NCBI GenBank assembly: GCA_023230285.1
Contig: JALNXP010000034.1
Location: 1 to 13,994, forward strand
Direction of reading: 5' to 3'
DNA length: 13,994 nucleotides
Origin: Bacteroidales bacterium
GTDB lineage: Bacteria; Bacteroidota; Bacteroidia; Bacteroidales; BM520
Shown here: in pieces, positions 7,080 to 13,892 of the stretch
Numbering within the stretch: the first letter of the stretch is position 1
Layout: each line of letters opens with the position of its first letter
The notes under the pieces: model-generated
What the model was told of the DNA's origin: nothing
What the model saw: only the letters and a program-made list of their open reading frames with translations
Database searches by the model: none
Translations under genes and position numbers: made by a program

Positions 7080-8884
7080 GCTTTGCCTCCTCTCTTGCCC
7101 TGGGTGATGCGATCCATGACGATCGCCATGACGACCACACAGGATCCTGCGACCAGACCGCGGCCGATCTCGATGCGGTTCACCGCGTTCAGCACTTCCA
7201 TGCCGAGCCCACGCGCTCCGATCATCGAGCAGGTGACCACCATCGCCATGGCCATCATCAACGTTTGGTTGATGCCCGTCATAATGGTGGGAAGCGCCTG
7301 GGGAATCTGCACTTTGCACAGCGTCTGCCACCAAGTGGATCCGAACGAAACCGCAGCCTCCACGACCTCGGGATCGACATTCCTGATCCCGAAACTGGTG
7401 AGCCTGATCACCGGAACGATGGCATAGATCACCGTTGCGATGACCGCCGCCGGGGCTCCCATGCCGAAAAAGAGCAGTGCGGGGATCAGATAGACGAATA
7501 CCGGCATGGTCTGCATCGCATCCAGAATCGGTCGGACGATTTTGTCCGCCTTTTTGGAAAACGAAATCAAAATGCCGAAAGGCAAGCCAAACACCAGAGC
7601 GATAAGCACACTCGCCAAAACGATCGAGAGCGTGGTGAGCATCTCTTGCCAAAGGCCCAGCAAGCCGATGACACACACGAGAAGCGCATACAGGATTCCT
7701 TTCCCGATGCTTTTCTGACTGCGCCATCCAAGGAAAAACACACCCGCCACGAACACAAACCACGGCAGGTGGGCGAGAATCCAGCTGATGGCTCCCACAA
7801 GTGCGGTAAGGAACTTTTGCACGCCGCTCTGCCCCGCTTGTGTCGCCGAGGCACGGACCGATTCGTCCACTGACGCAGTATCCAGATTAAGTGAGACAGG
7901 GAACGCAAACAGATCCAATTTTTTCTTTTCCGTTCCGTTACTCTCCAGTGCTTTCGTCGCCTTTTCCAAATCGGATCCATCCAGCCAAGACCCCAACAGT
8001 TCGGGATGTTGCTGAAGAAGCCATTTCGCCGTCTCCGTATGATCGGCTCCCGTCTCCTTCATATGCGCGAGCCCTTCGCTGATCAACGGAGAGGAAAGAT
8101 GATAATGCGACAGGAATGCACAGAAATCGGGATGACTTTTCGCAAAAGCGTTGCTTACCGCAATGGTCACCGTCACCGACGGCGCTGCGCCGATGCCCTT
8201 GGGAAATGTCTCCGCATTGTACGGGCTGTCCTGCAACAACACAAAATCGTATGAGCCAAGCAACCACGTCGGCTCCCAGTAGTAACTGACGATCGGCTCC
8301 TTCCTGTCGTATGCGGAAATCAATGCGGAATCCAATGCGGCGTTGCTTCCGGGAATGACGTAATTATATTCCTCGTCGAGACCGTATACCTTGACCTTTT
8401 TGCCCATGATCTCGGTAATGGACCAACCGGGAATCCCGCCGAAAATCCGCCCCTTTTTGGAATCTTCGGGATCAGGGAACAAAGAAGCGTAACCTTTCAG
8501 ATCCCTGACGGTTTTCAGACCAGGGTTGGCTTCCGCCACATACTTCGGAATGTAAAAACCTTGGTAATTATCTGAAAAGTTTACGCCGAGTTCGACGAAT
8601 CCGCCTTTCTTCCGATCTTCGATGTATGTCGGTATGTTGTCCGTCCACTCCTCCATCACCACGTCGACGTCCCCTTTGAGGAGCGCCTCATGGATGATCG
8701 GGGTGGAACCGGGGATTTCCGTCCATTGGTATCCGTACACGTTCTTTGCGACAAAACCCGCGATCGCATTGTTCAATTTGATGGAATCCCACCCCACGTC
8801 GGCAAACGTGATGGACTGCGCGGATACGCAAGGCATAATGGCTATCGCAAGAAGCATGGCCACCACAAAGATTCTTCTTCTCAT
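7076..8884 (-). CDS. Fused betaine substrate-binding protein and permease (OpuAC-OpuAB order)
   Basis: A 602-residue two-domain subunit of a quaternary-amine ABC importer. Residues 1-22 form a signal peptide (MRRR, then a hydrophobic core to SA). Residues about 24-330 are an OpuAC/ProX-type binding protein with many tryptophan and tyrosine residues available for the aromatic cage (for example Trp80, Trp154, Trp203, Trp207). From about 365 to the end is a ProW/OpuAB-type permease with several helices and the ATPase-contacting EAA loop (EAAVSFGSTWW, 509-519). The binding domain therefore precedes the permease, the reverse of Lactococcus OpuABC. The ATG at 8884 has TAGGAG upstream, 9 nt after the regulator gene. 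Exact substrate (glycine betaine, choline, carnitine, proline betaine) is not resolved. Confidence 0.92.
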   Translation of the reverse strand: MRRRIFVVAMLLAIAIMPCVSAQSITFADVGWDSIKLNNAIAGFVAKNVYGYQWTEIPGSTPIIHEALLKGDVDVVMEEWTDNIPTYIEDRKKGGFVELGVNFSDNYQGFYIPKYVAEANPGLKTVRDLKGYASLFPDPEDSKKGRIFGGIPGWSITEIMGKKVKVYGLDEEYNYVIPGSNAALDSALISAYDRKEPIVSYYWEPTWLLGSYDFVLLQDSPYNAETFPKGIGAAPSVTVTIAVSNAFAKSHPDFCAFLSHYHLSSPLISEGLAHMKETGADHTETAKWLLQQHPELLGSWLDGSDLEKATKALESNGTEKKKLDLFAFPVSLNLDTASVDESVRASATQAGQSGVQKFLTALVGAISWILAHLPWFVFVAGVFFLGWRSQKSIGKGILYALLVCVIGLLGLWQEMLTTLSIVLASVLIALVFGLPFGILISFSKKADKIVRPILDAMQTMPVFVYLIPALLFFGMGAPAAVIATVIYAIVPVIRLTSFGIRNVDPEVVEAAVSFGSTWWQTLCKVQIPQALPTIMTGINQTLMMAMAMVVTCSMIGARGLGMEVLNAVNRIEIGRGLVAGSCVVVMAIVMDRITQGKRGGKA

Positions 8885-8893
8885 ACAAAACTC

Positions 8894-9517
8894 CTAGGTT
8901 TTCCCGAGAAGCGGCAGAATCTTGCCGATATCCTCCACCTTGCAGACGACAACAAGCGTATCTTTCGCTTTCAGGATGCACTCCGGACCGGGAGAAAGCA
9001 CCTCTTCCCCCTCATGCCGGATAGCGATGATGGTCGCCCCCGTATTCTGCCGGAACTTCAAGTCCCCGATGGACTTGCCTTCGGCGGGACAACCCTTGAC
9101 AACCGTAAACTCAATTGGCTTAAAGCGGTCACTGCTCTGGAAACGTTCTTCCATGTCGATGATCTCGGCCATCACCGAATTGATCTTCCCGTTCAGTTCA
9201 TCCCTCTCGGTGACGAACTGTTCCAATTGAGATTTCAACGCGACAAGATCCCTGCCGCTTTGGTGCTGTTCCACGAAATCCACGGCACGCTGCCGTGAGG
9301 CAACGAACAAACCGCTGTTGCTTTTCACCGTAATGATCCCGTAGTCGGCAAGGATCTTCATCGCCCTGCGGATCGTCTCAGGAGATACATTGTACTGGCT
9401 CCCCATCAACGAACGGCCGGAGAAACGAAACCCTTCCGCAATCTCCCCCATGGCGACTTTCGTCGCGACATCGTAGGCGATCTGGTCATAGACGGAAGGT
9501 TTATCTTGGTACTTCAT
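8894..9517 (-). CDS. busR: BusR-like GntR/RCK_C transcriptional regulator of the betaine operon
   Basis: A 207-residue regulator. Residues about 8-75 form a GntR-type winged helix (YDQIAYDVATKVAMGEI, then VSPETIRRAMKILADYGII), residues about 88-125 look like a coiled-coil linker, and residues about 133-205 match an RCK_C (TrkA C-terminal) domain. This architecture is that of BusR of lactococci and streptococci, which represses the betaine transporter operon when bound to cyclic di-AMP; ligand and mode are inferred from the family. The ATG at 9517 has GGGAGG upstream; a longer TTG start at 9541 would run into the promoter. The gene sits 9 nt before the transporter subunit, so it is autoregulated if the operon has a single promoter. 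Confidence 0.85.
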   Translation of the reverse strand: MKYQDKPSVYDQIAYDVATKVAMGEIAEGFRFSGRSLMGSQYNVSPETIRRAMKILADYGIITVKSNSGLFVASRQRAVDFVEQHQSGRDLVALKSQLEQFVTERDELNGKINSVMAEIIDMEERFQSSDRFKPIEFTVVKGCPAEGKSIGDLKFRQNTGATIIAIRHEGEEVLSPGPECILKAKDTLVVVCKVEDIGKILPLLGKT

Positions 9518-9535
9518 CCAGCCTCCCCGAATAAC

Positions 9536-9575
9536 TGACAATCTTGTTGTAACTTTAAAGTTGGCAGTTTGTCAA
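9536..9575 (-). promoter_or_regulatory. Promoter and probable BusR-type operator of the betaine operon
   Basis: On the minus strand a perfect -35 TTGACA (9575-9570) is followed after 18 bp by TACAAC (9551-9546), a moderate -10. The spacer contains the perfect 12-bp palindrome AACTTTAAAGTT (9551-9562). Outside it lie TGACAA (9536-9541) and TTGTCA (9569-9574), inverted half-sites almost symmetric around the palindrome. A tetrameric regulator with two separated winged-helix pairs could occupy both. The assignment to BusR is inferred from position. Confidence 0.55.
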
Positions 9576-9948
9576 CCCATGAAAATCGAACATCCCAAGT
9601 TTTTCAGTTAGATAAGATTCCTTCAAAACCTGTCACTTCCGGAGAAATAACATAAATCATTCTTTGTAGAAAATTGGTGAAATTCCCATTGAATACGGCC
9701 ATCGTTTCATGAATGATTGAGGCCTTATGCAATCGTAAAGGGACAATCACATAAAACAGATTAGCATTAAATATTTCTATCTACTACGTTTTCAACTAAG
9801 ACAATCTTACAGATTTTCTCAGCTGCTCTCAATTATCAACAATGAGCTGATGCAACGTATAAGAAGACCGAAATCCTGATGACATGTGCGTCGAACGACG
9901 AAAATGTTATTAGATACAGTGATCTGTTCTGTAATTCGTAATGCAGCA
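9576..9948. other. Intergenic stretch with no recognisable gene
   Basis: About 370 AT-rich bases between the betaine operon promoter and the IS110 remnant. I see no convincing open frame on either strand, no RNA gene and no strong hairpin; the pair TCAGCT/AGCTGA near 9821-9855 has a loop of over 20 nt and is weak. Confidence 0.4.
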
Positions 9949-10092
9949 TTATTTATCCGCAAGTTTTGTGGGTGAGGCTTTCCTTTGCCCTGAGGAATAT
10001 GTGTATTTGCAATGGATTGCGTCGCCGTGCTTGGAGATGTGGCCCTTGATGTTGAACCGCCCGCACTGATAGACGCCGGAATCGGTGCACAT
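9949..10092 (-). pseudogene. IS110-family transposase remnant
   Basis: A short minus-strand frame reads DSGVYQCGRFNIKGHISKHG, which resembles the Transposase_20 block of IS110/IS1111 transposases ('S.YQSG.F..KGHISK.G...LR..LY.A'). After this the similarity decays (CKYTYSSGQ) and a stop follows, so only about 45 residues of a roughly 400-residue enzyme remain. A further piece of the same element may lie at 10200-10370, where a different minus frame reads PFYGKDVVFQPW, reminiscent of the N-terminal region, but that part is uncertain. No intact ends or flanking duplications were seen. Confidence 0.5.
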
Positions 10093-10557
10093 GTGTTGTT
10101 TTGTTTTATCATGAAAAACGAAGTTTTCTTGCAAAATAAATAATTTCAGATTCTTGTGGAAAATCAAGTATTTGAAGAACTTCAGAATTTTTACTCTATG
10201 ACTTTCTGAACTATCCTGGATTTGGAAGAAAGAATCGGTTTCCCCATCGCGTTTCTGGAAATTGGGTTCTTTTTGCGCCAAGGTTGGAAAACCACATCTT
10301 TTCCGTAGAAGGGCCATGTTCCTGTTTTGTTCACAGATGCTTCCTCCTTGCTACCTGGCGCATCAACGTCCATCTCATCCAATCCTCAGGATGGAGATAA
10401 TCAATAAGACATGAGCAATCACGAAAGAGTAGATTGAAATCACACATTACTTCCATCAAGTAGGCCAGAACTACCTGGGACATCAAGGGGTGATAACGAA
10501 GCATGACAGCACAACGAAATACCTCCTCGCATCCTCATGATTTTCACTCAAAAAGGC
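10093..10557. other. Gene-free stretch, probably eroded mobile-element DNA
   Basis: Several short frames are open here, none with a ribosome binding site and a protein-like composition together. A weak resemblance to an IS110 N-terminus on the minus strand (about 10200-10370) suggests decayed transposon sequence. Nothing else is recognisable. Confidence 0.35.
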
Positions 10558-10689
10558 GTAAGACCTTACGAATATTGCAGTAGAATATATACGATATTTT
10601 CGAATACTAACCTCTTAATTACTGAATTTTCCATAGTAATTACCGAATATTAGATTGCTTCTTACGAAATTATCGTATACCATAAAACT
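10558..10689 (+). promoter_or_regulatory. AT-rich control region with TACGA repeats upstream of the rloAB pair
   Basis: The bases before rloA contain GTAAG-AC-CTTAC (10558-10569), an imperfect TACGA-TATTT-TCGAA (10590-10604) and a perfect TACGA-AATTA-TCGTA (10663-10677). TTACGAATATT (10567) and TTACCGAATATT (about 10640) also recur. The last palindrome lies about where the -35 to -10 interval should be, with TACCAT (10678-10683) as a candidate -10. No Shine-Dalgarno site precedes the ATG at 10690, so the transcript may be leaderless. Operator function is inferred only. Confidence 0.35.
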
Positions 10690-12081
10690 ATGAACAAAGC
10701 ACTCGTTAGTTTCCGCATTCGAAACTTCTTATCTTTTTCCACAGATGGGAAAGGAAATCCGGTTGAATTCTCCATGATCGCAGGAAAGGTAAAAACAAAA
10801 CACAACCATGTGATCACCACCAAGAAAATGGATCTTCTGAAGGTATCCGTAGTCTTTGGAGCAAACGCATCAGGGAAATCAAATTTCGTAAAAGCACTAA
10901 ATTTTTTTAAACATACCGTTATCTCAGGAGAGATTCCTATAGGAACCACGACGAAATACTGCCGCCAAGATAAAAAAAACGAAAACACCCCCAGTTACTT
11001 TGAAATGGAAGTCTGTTTCGACGATACGTATTATACGTATGGATTCGAAGTGTTGTTGTCCCAAAGGCAATTGGTTTCTGAGTGGTTTGTCGAAGAACGG
11101 CCATCTGGAAAAGACATCATTTTGTTTGAACGGGATATCACCAAAGGTACCTATACACTTTCCCCTGACTACCAACCAAAGGCTTCCGTATACCTGGAGG
11201 ATATCAAAAGCGACCCTTCTTCGTTGTTCCTGAAAGTCATGAACCAAAACAAACCTTTGTTCTACAAGGAAAATCCAAGTTATCAGATTTTCCATGATAT
11301 GTATCTTTGGATCGCATCCTCGTTGGACATCAACTATCCAGACCGTCCGATCAACCAACAAGATTTTTTTAAAAGCGAGGATATCAAGAAGGTATGTGCC
11401 TTGTTGGAAACCTTTGCTACAGGAATTTCGAATTACCAGATCTGTGAGATTCCAACTGAGAAAGTCATGGCGCTGTTTCCCAAAGATATGCAAGAATTCC
11501 TTGGGAAAACACTTGAGAAAGAGTTTGTTGACGTAAAATCATCTCAGCACAAAGGAGAAAACGATACAAACACTATTTTTGTTCGTGGAGATCGTGATTT
11601 TTATCTCTTCTCTTTTGAAGAAAATCGCAATGAAATTGTATGTAAGACAATTCAATTTTGCCATGGGGGAAAAACGTCGTGGTATGATTTTGGTGAGGAA
11701 TCCGATGGCACCATCCGACTCTTTGACCTTCTCAAGATTCTCTTGACCAAACAGGACAACAAAGTCTTTATTGTTGATGAGCTTGACAGATGCCTGCACC
11801 CCAATCTCACTTACCGGTACATCCAAGAATACATTCAGTCAACCATGAAAAAGAGAAACATCCAGCTCATCGTGACTTCCCATGAATCCAGACTGATGGA
11901 TTTCAATTTGCTGCGCCGTGATGAAATGTGGATTACCGATAGAAGACCGGATGGTACTACGGACCTGTATTCCCTGGAAGAATACAATATCCGCAACGAC
12001 TTGAAGGTTGACAAAGCATATCTGGAAGGCCGATATGGAGGGGTACCGCTCTTCACAACACTTTTCCCATTGGATGGTTGA
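10690..12081 (+). CDS. rloA: RloA-like AAA (AAA_15/21) ATPase of a predicted anti-phage pair
   Basis: A 463-residue SMC/ABC-like ATPase. The start MNKALVSFRIRNFLSF is the usual 'sFrv.NFlSF' beta hairpin of this class. Walker A is GANASGKSN (57-65); the ABC-like signature region is EESDGTIRLFDLL (336-348); Walker B is VFIVDELD (359-366), followed by the LHP (369-371) typical of the AAA_15 group; the switch histidine is in TSHES (396-400). The C-terminal YLEGRYGGVPLF (444-455) is a hallmark I associate with RloA/AbiLi-type proteins. It overlaps the next gene by 8 nt, indicating a two-subunit system. Such pairs (RloA/RloB of Campylobacter hsd loci, AbiL of Lactococcus) are linked to phage defence by abortive infection. 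There is no DNA-binding domain or nuclease in this protein itself. Confidence 0.88.
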   Translation: MNKALVSFRIRNFLSFSTDGKGNPVEFSMIAGKVKTKHNHVITTKKMDLLKVSVVFGANASGKSNFVKALNFFKHTVISGEIPIGTTTKYCRQDKKNENTPSYFEMEVCFDDTYYTYGFEVLLSQRQLVSEWFVEERPSGKDIILFERDITKGTYTLSPDYQPKASVYLEDIKSDPSSLFLKVMNQNKPLFYKENPSYQIFHDMYLWIASSLDINYPDRPINQQDFFKSEDIKKVCALLETFATGISNYQICEIPTEKVMALFPKDMQEFLGKTLEKEFVDVKSSQHKGENDTNTIFVRGDRDFYLFSFEENRNEIVCKTIQFCHGGKTSWYDFGEESDGTIRLFDLLKILLTKQDNKVFIVDELDRCLHPNLTYRYIQEYIQSTMKKRNIQLIVTSHESRLMDFNLLRRDEMWITDRRPDGTTDLYSLEEYNIRNDLKVDKAYLEGRYGGVPLFTTLFPLDG

Positions 12082-13018
12082 GATGAGGATAAAGCATAAT
12101 TTTGGTCTACGAACGGGTGTTACCAGAGAAGAGAAAAAGAAACTATTTTTGGTCTTCGAAGGGATGAAGACAGAACAAATCTATTTTGAAGCCCTCATAC
12201 AAAAGAGGAACTACTCCGCAAGTCCATTCCTTTTTGAGCTTGTCATACTTGATCGTGTTGGCCAAGAAATGGGCTGTTCCAATCCGTTAGCAATTGTGAA
12301 ATTACTACAGAAGCAAGCAAACGAAGAACACAAAGATTGCTATTCCCTTGAAACCATCATTAATCGAGTTCTTGGTGATGAGTGTTTACCTCAAAACAAG
12401 ATTGATACATTGAAGAAAGCTATTCATTCTCAGATCCCTAACATATCGGAGCAACTCAGCAAACAAGAACTCAAAAGGATTCTCCCTAAAATTCAAAATG
12501 TGCTAAAAGACAACAATATTTCTTTGCGCATCGAATTGACCGTTTCGCGACTTATTGATGAGCAAAACATGGGATATGACAAAGATCGCAAGGATTGTCT
12601 TTGTTGTATTTTTGATAGAGATAAGAAAAGCTTTAAGGATAGCCAATATGATAAAGTGGTTCGTCTTTGTAACGAAGAAGGATATTGCTTATTCATCACG
12701 AATCCTTGCTTTGAGTTCTGGTTATACCTGCATTTACCAAAAGAAAATCTTACGAGCATCAAAGAATCTGAGCTCTTGGAAAACAGAAGAATGTCATCCA
12801 ATGGTCCGACCTATATTGAAAGCCATCTCAAAAGCAAGCTTTTTGAATTAGATCCCCCCATCAGCTTTAACAAGAACAAATATAAGCCTGACTACTTTAT
12901 CAACAACATCCCCAATGCCATGAAAAACGCAACGAACTATGCCCAAAAAATCGATGAACTGAAAACAGCCGTAGGAAGTAATTTGGCTTCCTTAATGGAG
13001 AAGATCGGATTAGCATAA
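12074..13018 (+). CDS. rloB: RloB-like TOPRIM-type protein, predicted effector of the rloAB pair
   Basis: A 314-residue RloB-family protein (shorter by 9 if the second ATG at 12083 is used; neither has a strong ribosome binding site, so coupling with rloA is likely). Motifs of a TOPRIM-like metal-dependent nuclease centre are in order: FLVFEGMKTEQIYFEAL (25-41) with Glu29, then CIFDRDK (178-184) with Asp181 and Asp183, and NPCFEFWLYLH (210-220), the family signature. Between the first glutamate and the DxD lie about 150 residues including a helical, charged insert (about 62-170); I recall ordinary RloB proteins as having a much shorter connection. The C-terminal part (about 235-314) is helical. 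Its role as a toxic effector switched by the ATPase is inferred from OLD, PARIS and AbiL-like pairs. Base composition is lower in GC than the betaine operon. Confidence 0.83.
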   Translation: MVEMRIKHNFGLRTGVTREEKKKLFLVFEGMKTEQIYFEALIQKRNYSASPFLFELVILDRVGQEMGCSNPLAIVKLLQKQANEEHKDCYSLETIINRVLGDECLPQNKIDTLKKAIHSQIPNISEQLSKQELKRILPKIQNVLKDNNISLRIELTVSRLIDEQNMGYDKDRKDCLCCIFDRDKKSFKDSQYDKVVRLCNEEGYCLFITNPCFEFWLYLHLPKENLTSIKESELLENRRMSSNGPTYIESHLKSKLFELDPPISFNKNKYKPDYFINNIPNAMKNATNYAQKIDELKTAVGSNLASLMEKIGLA

Positions 13019-13032
13019 TTGTCACGATCCAT

Positions 13033-13080
13033 TCAATTATAAATTGATATGCATTCCAAAAGTTAGACAGGAAATCTAAC
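13033..13080. other. Two short stem-loops downstream of rloB
   Basis: TCAATT-ATA-AATTGA (13033-13047) and GTTAGA-7 nt-TCTAAC (13062-13080) are perfect 6-bp inverted repeats in the 60 bases after the rloB stop. Neither is followed by a T-run on the plus strand, so they are not clear intrinsic terminators, but they may protect the transcript end. Confidence 0.3.
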
Positions 13081-13153
13081 GGAAAGGGTGGACTTGGTAC
13101 AATTTTCTTGACACTTGATTAAGAGATACTATTTAGCGAGACAGGAGGATACA

Positions 13154-13443
13154 GTGTCATTTGACAAGGAATACAAGGTTGCTGCAGTCAAGTTTGTCCT
13201 TGATGATGAAATGGATGTAGAACCGTAGCGAACCGGCCAGGCATTCATCCCAACAGTCTGTATCGCAGGATCTCAGAACATGAGAAATATGGAGACGAAG
13301 CCTTTCCCTGAAGAGGTACAAGGGTGTATGACTCTTAGACCGGAACCCACTGACTGGAGCGGAGAAACAGGGAATTGGAGGAGGAGTTGGAATTCCTAAG
13401 AAAATCCAGGTCTGATGGTTCGTGCAATTTCTTGAAGAAATAA
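13154..13443 (+). pseudogene. IS3-family OrfA remnant
   Basis: A GTG at 13154 with a strong AGGAGG site opens VSFDKEYKVAAVKFVLDDEM, the usual N-terminus of an IS3 OrfA helix-turn-helix protein. An in-frame stop follows soon after. A shifted frame from about 13215 gives GIHPNSLYRRISEHEKYGDE (then AFP), the recognition-helix region, again ended by a stop where a glycine is expected. Further pieces RGTRVYDS and LERRNRELEEELEFLRK (leucine-zipper region) and a terminal FLKK are still recognisable. Thus nearly the full length of OrfA is present but carries an indel and several stops. OrfB does not follow. The 3' end of the remnant meets the truncated RpiR gene somewhere between 13398 and 13445. Confidence 0.75.
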
Positions 13444-13750
13444 GATGTTTGAAGAAATCACTTGCTGGCATATTTTAGATTCAGATTTTTCGATAGGTTC
13501 CTGATTCCATCTGTTTATGGGATTCACCAATTCAGTTGCAAGAGAGATCCTAAATCCCTTCCACCCGGAAATCCCAATTCCTTTGTTGTTGCTACGATAG
13601 TCGACTGTGCGATGTCCAAATTCTCGCTTACTTTCGCAATAGGCATCTGAACAGCTTCAACTTTATCTTTATAATGAAATCAGCAAACAATCGTTCACTA
13701 TAACTCAATGAATCATACGTATCAGCAATTGCAGTCAAGCAACTTCTCAT
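13396..13750 (-). pseudogene. Frameshifted and truncated RpiR-family regulator
   Basis: Read on the minus strand from an ATG at 13750, three frames join into the N-terminal HTH_6 part of an RpiR-family regulator. They are CLTAIADTYDSLSYSERLFA (then DF) in the first, KVEAVQMPIAKVSENLDIAQ and STIVATTKELGF in the second after a shift near 13670, and FRISLATELVNP followed by VISSNILFLQEIARTI in the third after a shift near 13565. These match the scheme 'S.sE...ADyI....e.v..msI..vae...is.sTivr..k.lGf.g..dfr..LA.El'. The C-terminal SIS sugar-phosphate-binding domain is entirely missing, cut off where IS3 OrfA debris begins. The gene is therefore dead; it once probably controlled a neighbouring sugar-utilisation gene. 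Confidence 0.68.
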
Positions 13751-13756
13751 GTACGT

Positions 13757-13765
13757 ATCATATCA
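13757..13765 (-). promoter_or_regulatory. Extended -10 promoter of the RpiR relic
   Basis: On the minus strand TGATATGAT (13765-13757) is an extended -10 element, with transcription expected to start almost at the ATG at 13750, so a leaderless message is possible. The -35 is poor. A palindrome AAACAAAT-8 nt-ATTTGTTT (13792-13815) lies just upstream and may be an operator. Confidence 0.35.
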
Positions 13766-13892
13766 CAAATTTATATGGGAATTGACGGGAAAAACAAATC
13801 GATATGCATTTGTTTCTGTCTTCACCATTCAATCTTCCCGTTAAAAAACCCCGTTCGCACAAAGGAGACAATAAAAAGAGCCAAGAACCATA

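Noticed and set aside
7080..7763. Upstream extension of the OpuAA frame to 618 codons
   Set aside because: The extra 228 codons run out of frame through the permease gene and are low-complexity and charged; the ATG at 7079 has a strong ribosome binding site and a typical ATGA overlap.
9819..10317. Two overlapping minus-strand frames of about 100-120 codons as genes
   Set aside because: Neither has a ribosome binding site; the only recognisable segment is the IS110 block, and the rest has no protein-like pattern.
13062..13080. GTTAGAC...ATCTAAC as an integron attC site
   Set aside because: The order of the two consensus boxes is reversed relative to attC, the spacing is only 7 nt between stems, and no inner L boxes or integrase are present.
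13041..13810. 15-bp direct repeat with one mismatch (AAATTGATATGCATT and AAATCGATATGCATT) flanking the IS3/RpiR relics
   Set aside because: Several matches this good are expected by chance in 14 kb, more so in AT-rich DNA, so I do not treat it as a target-site duplication or attachment site.
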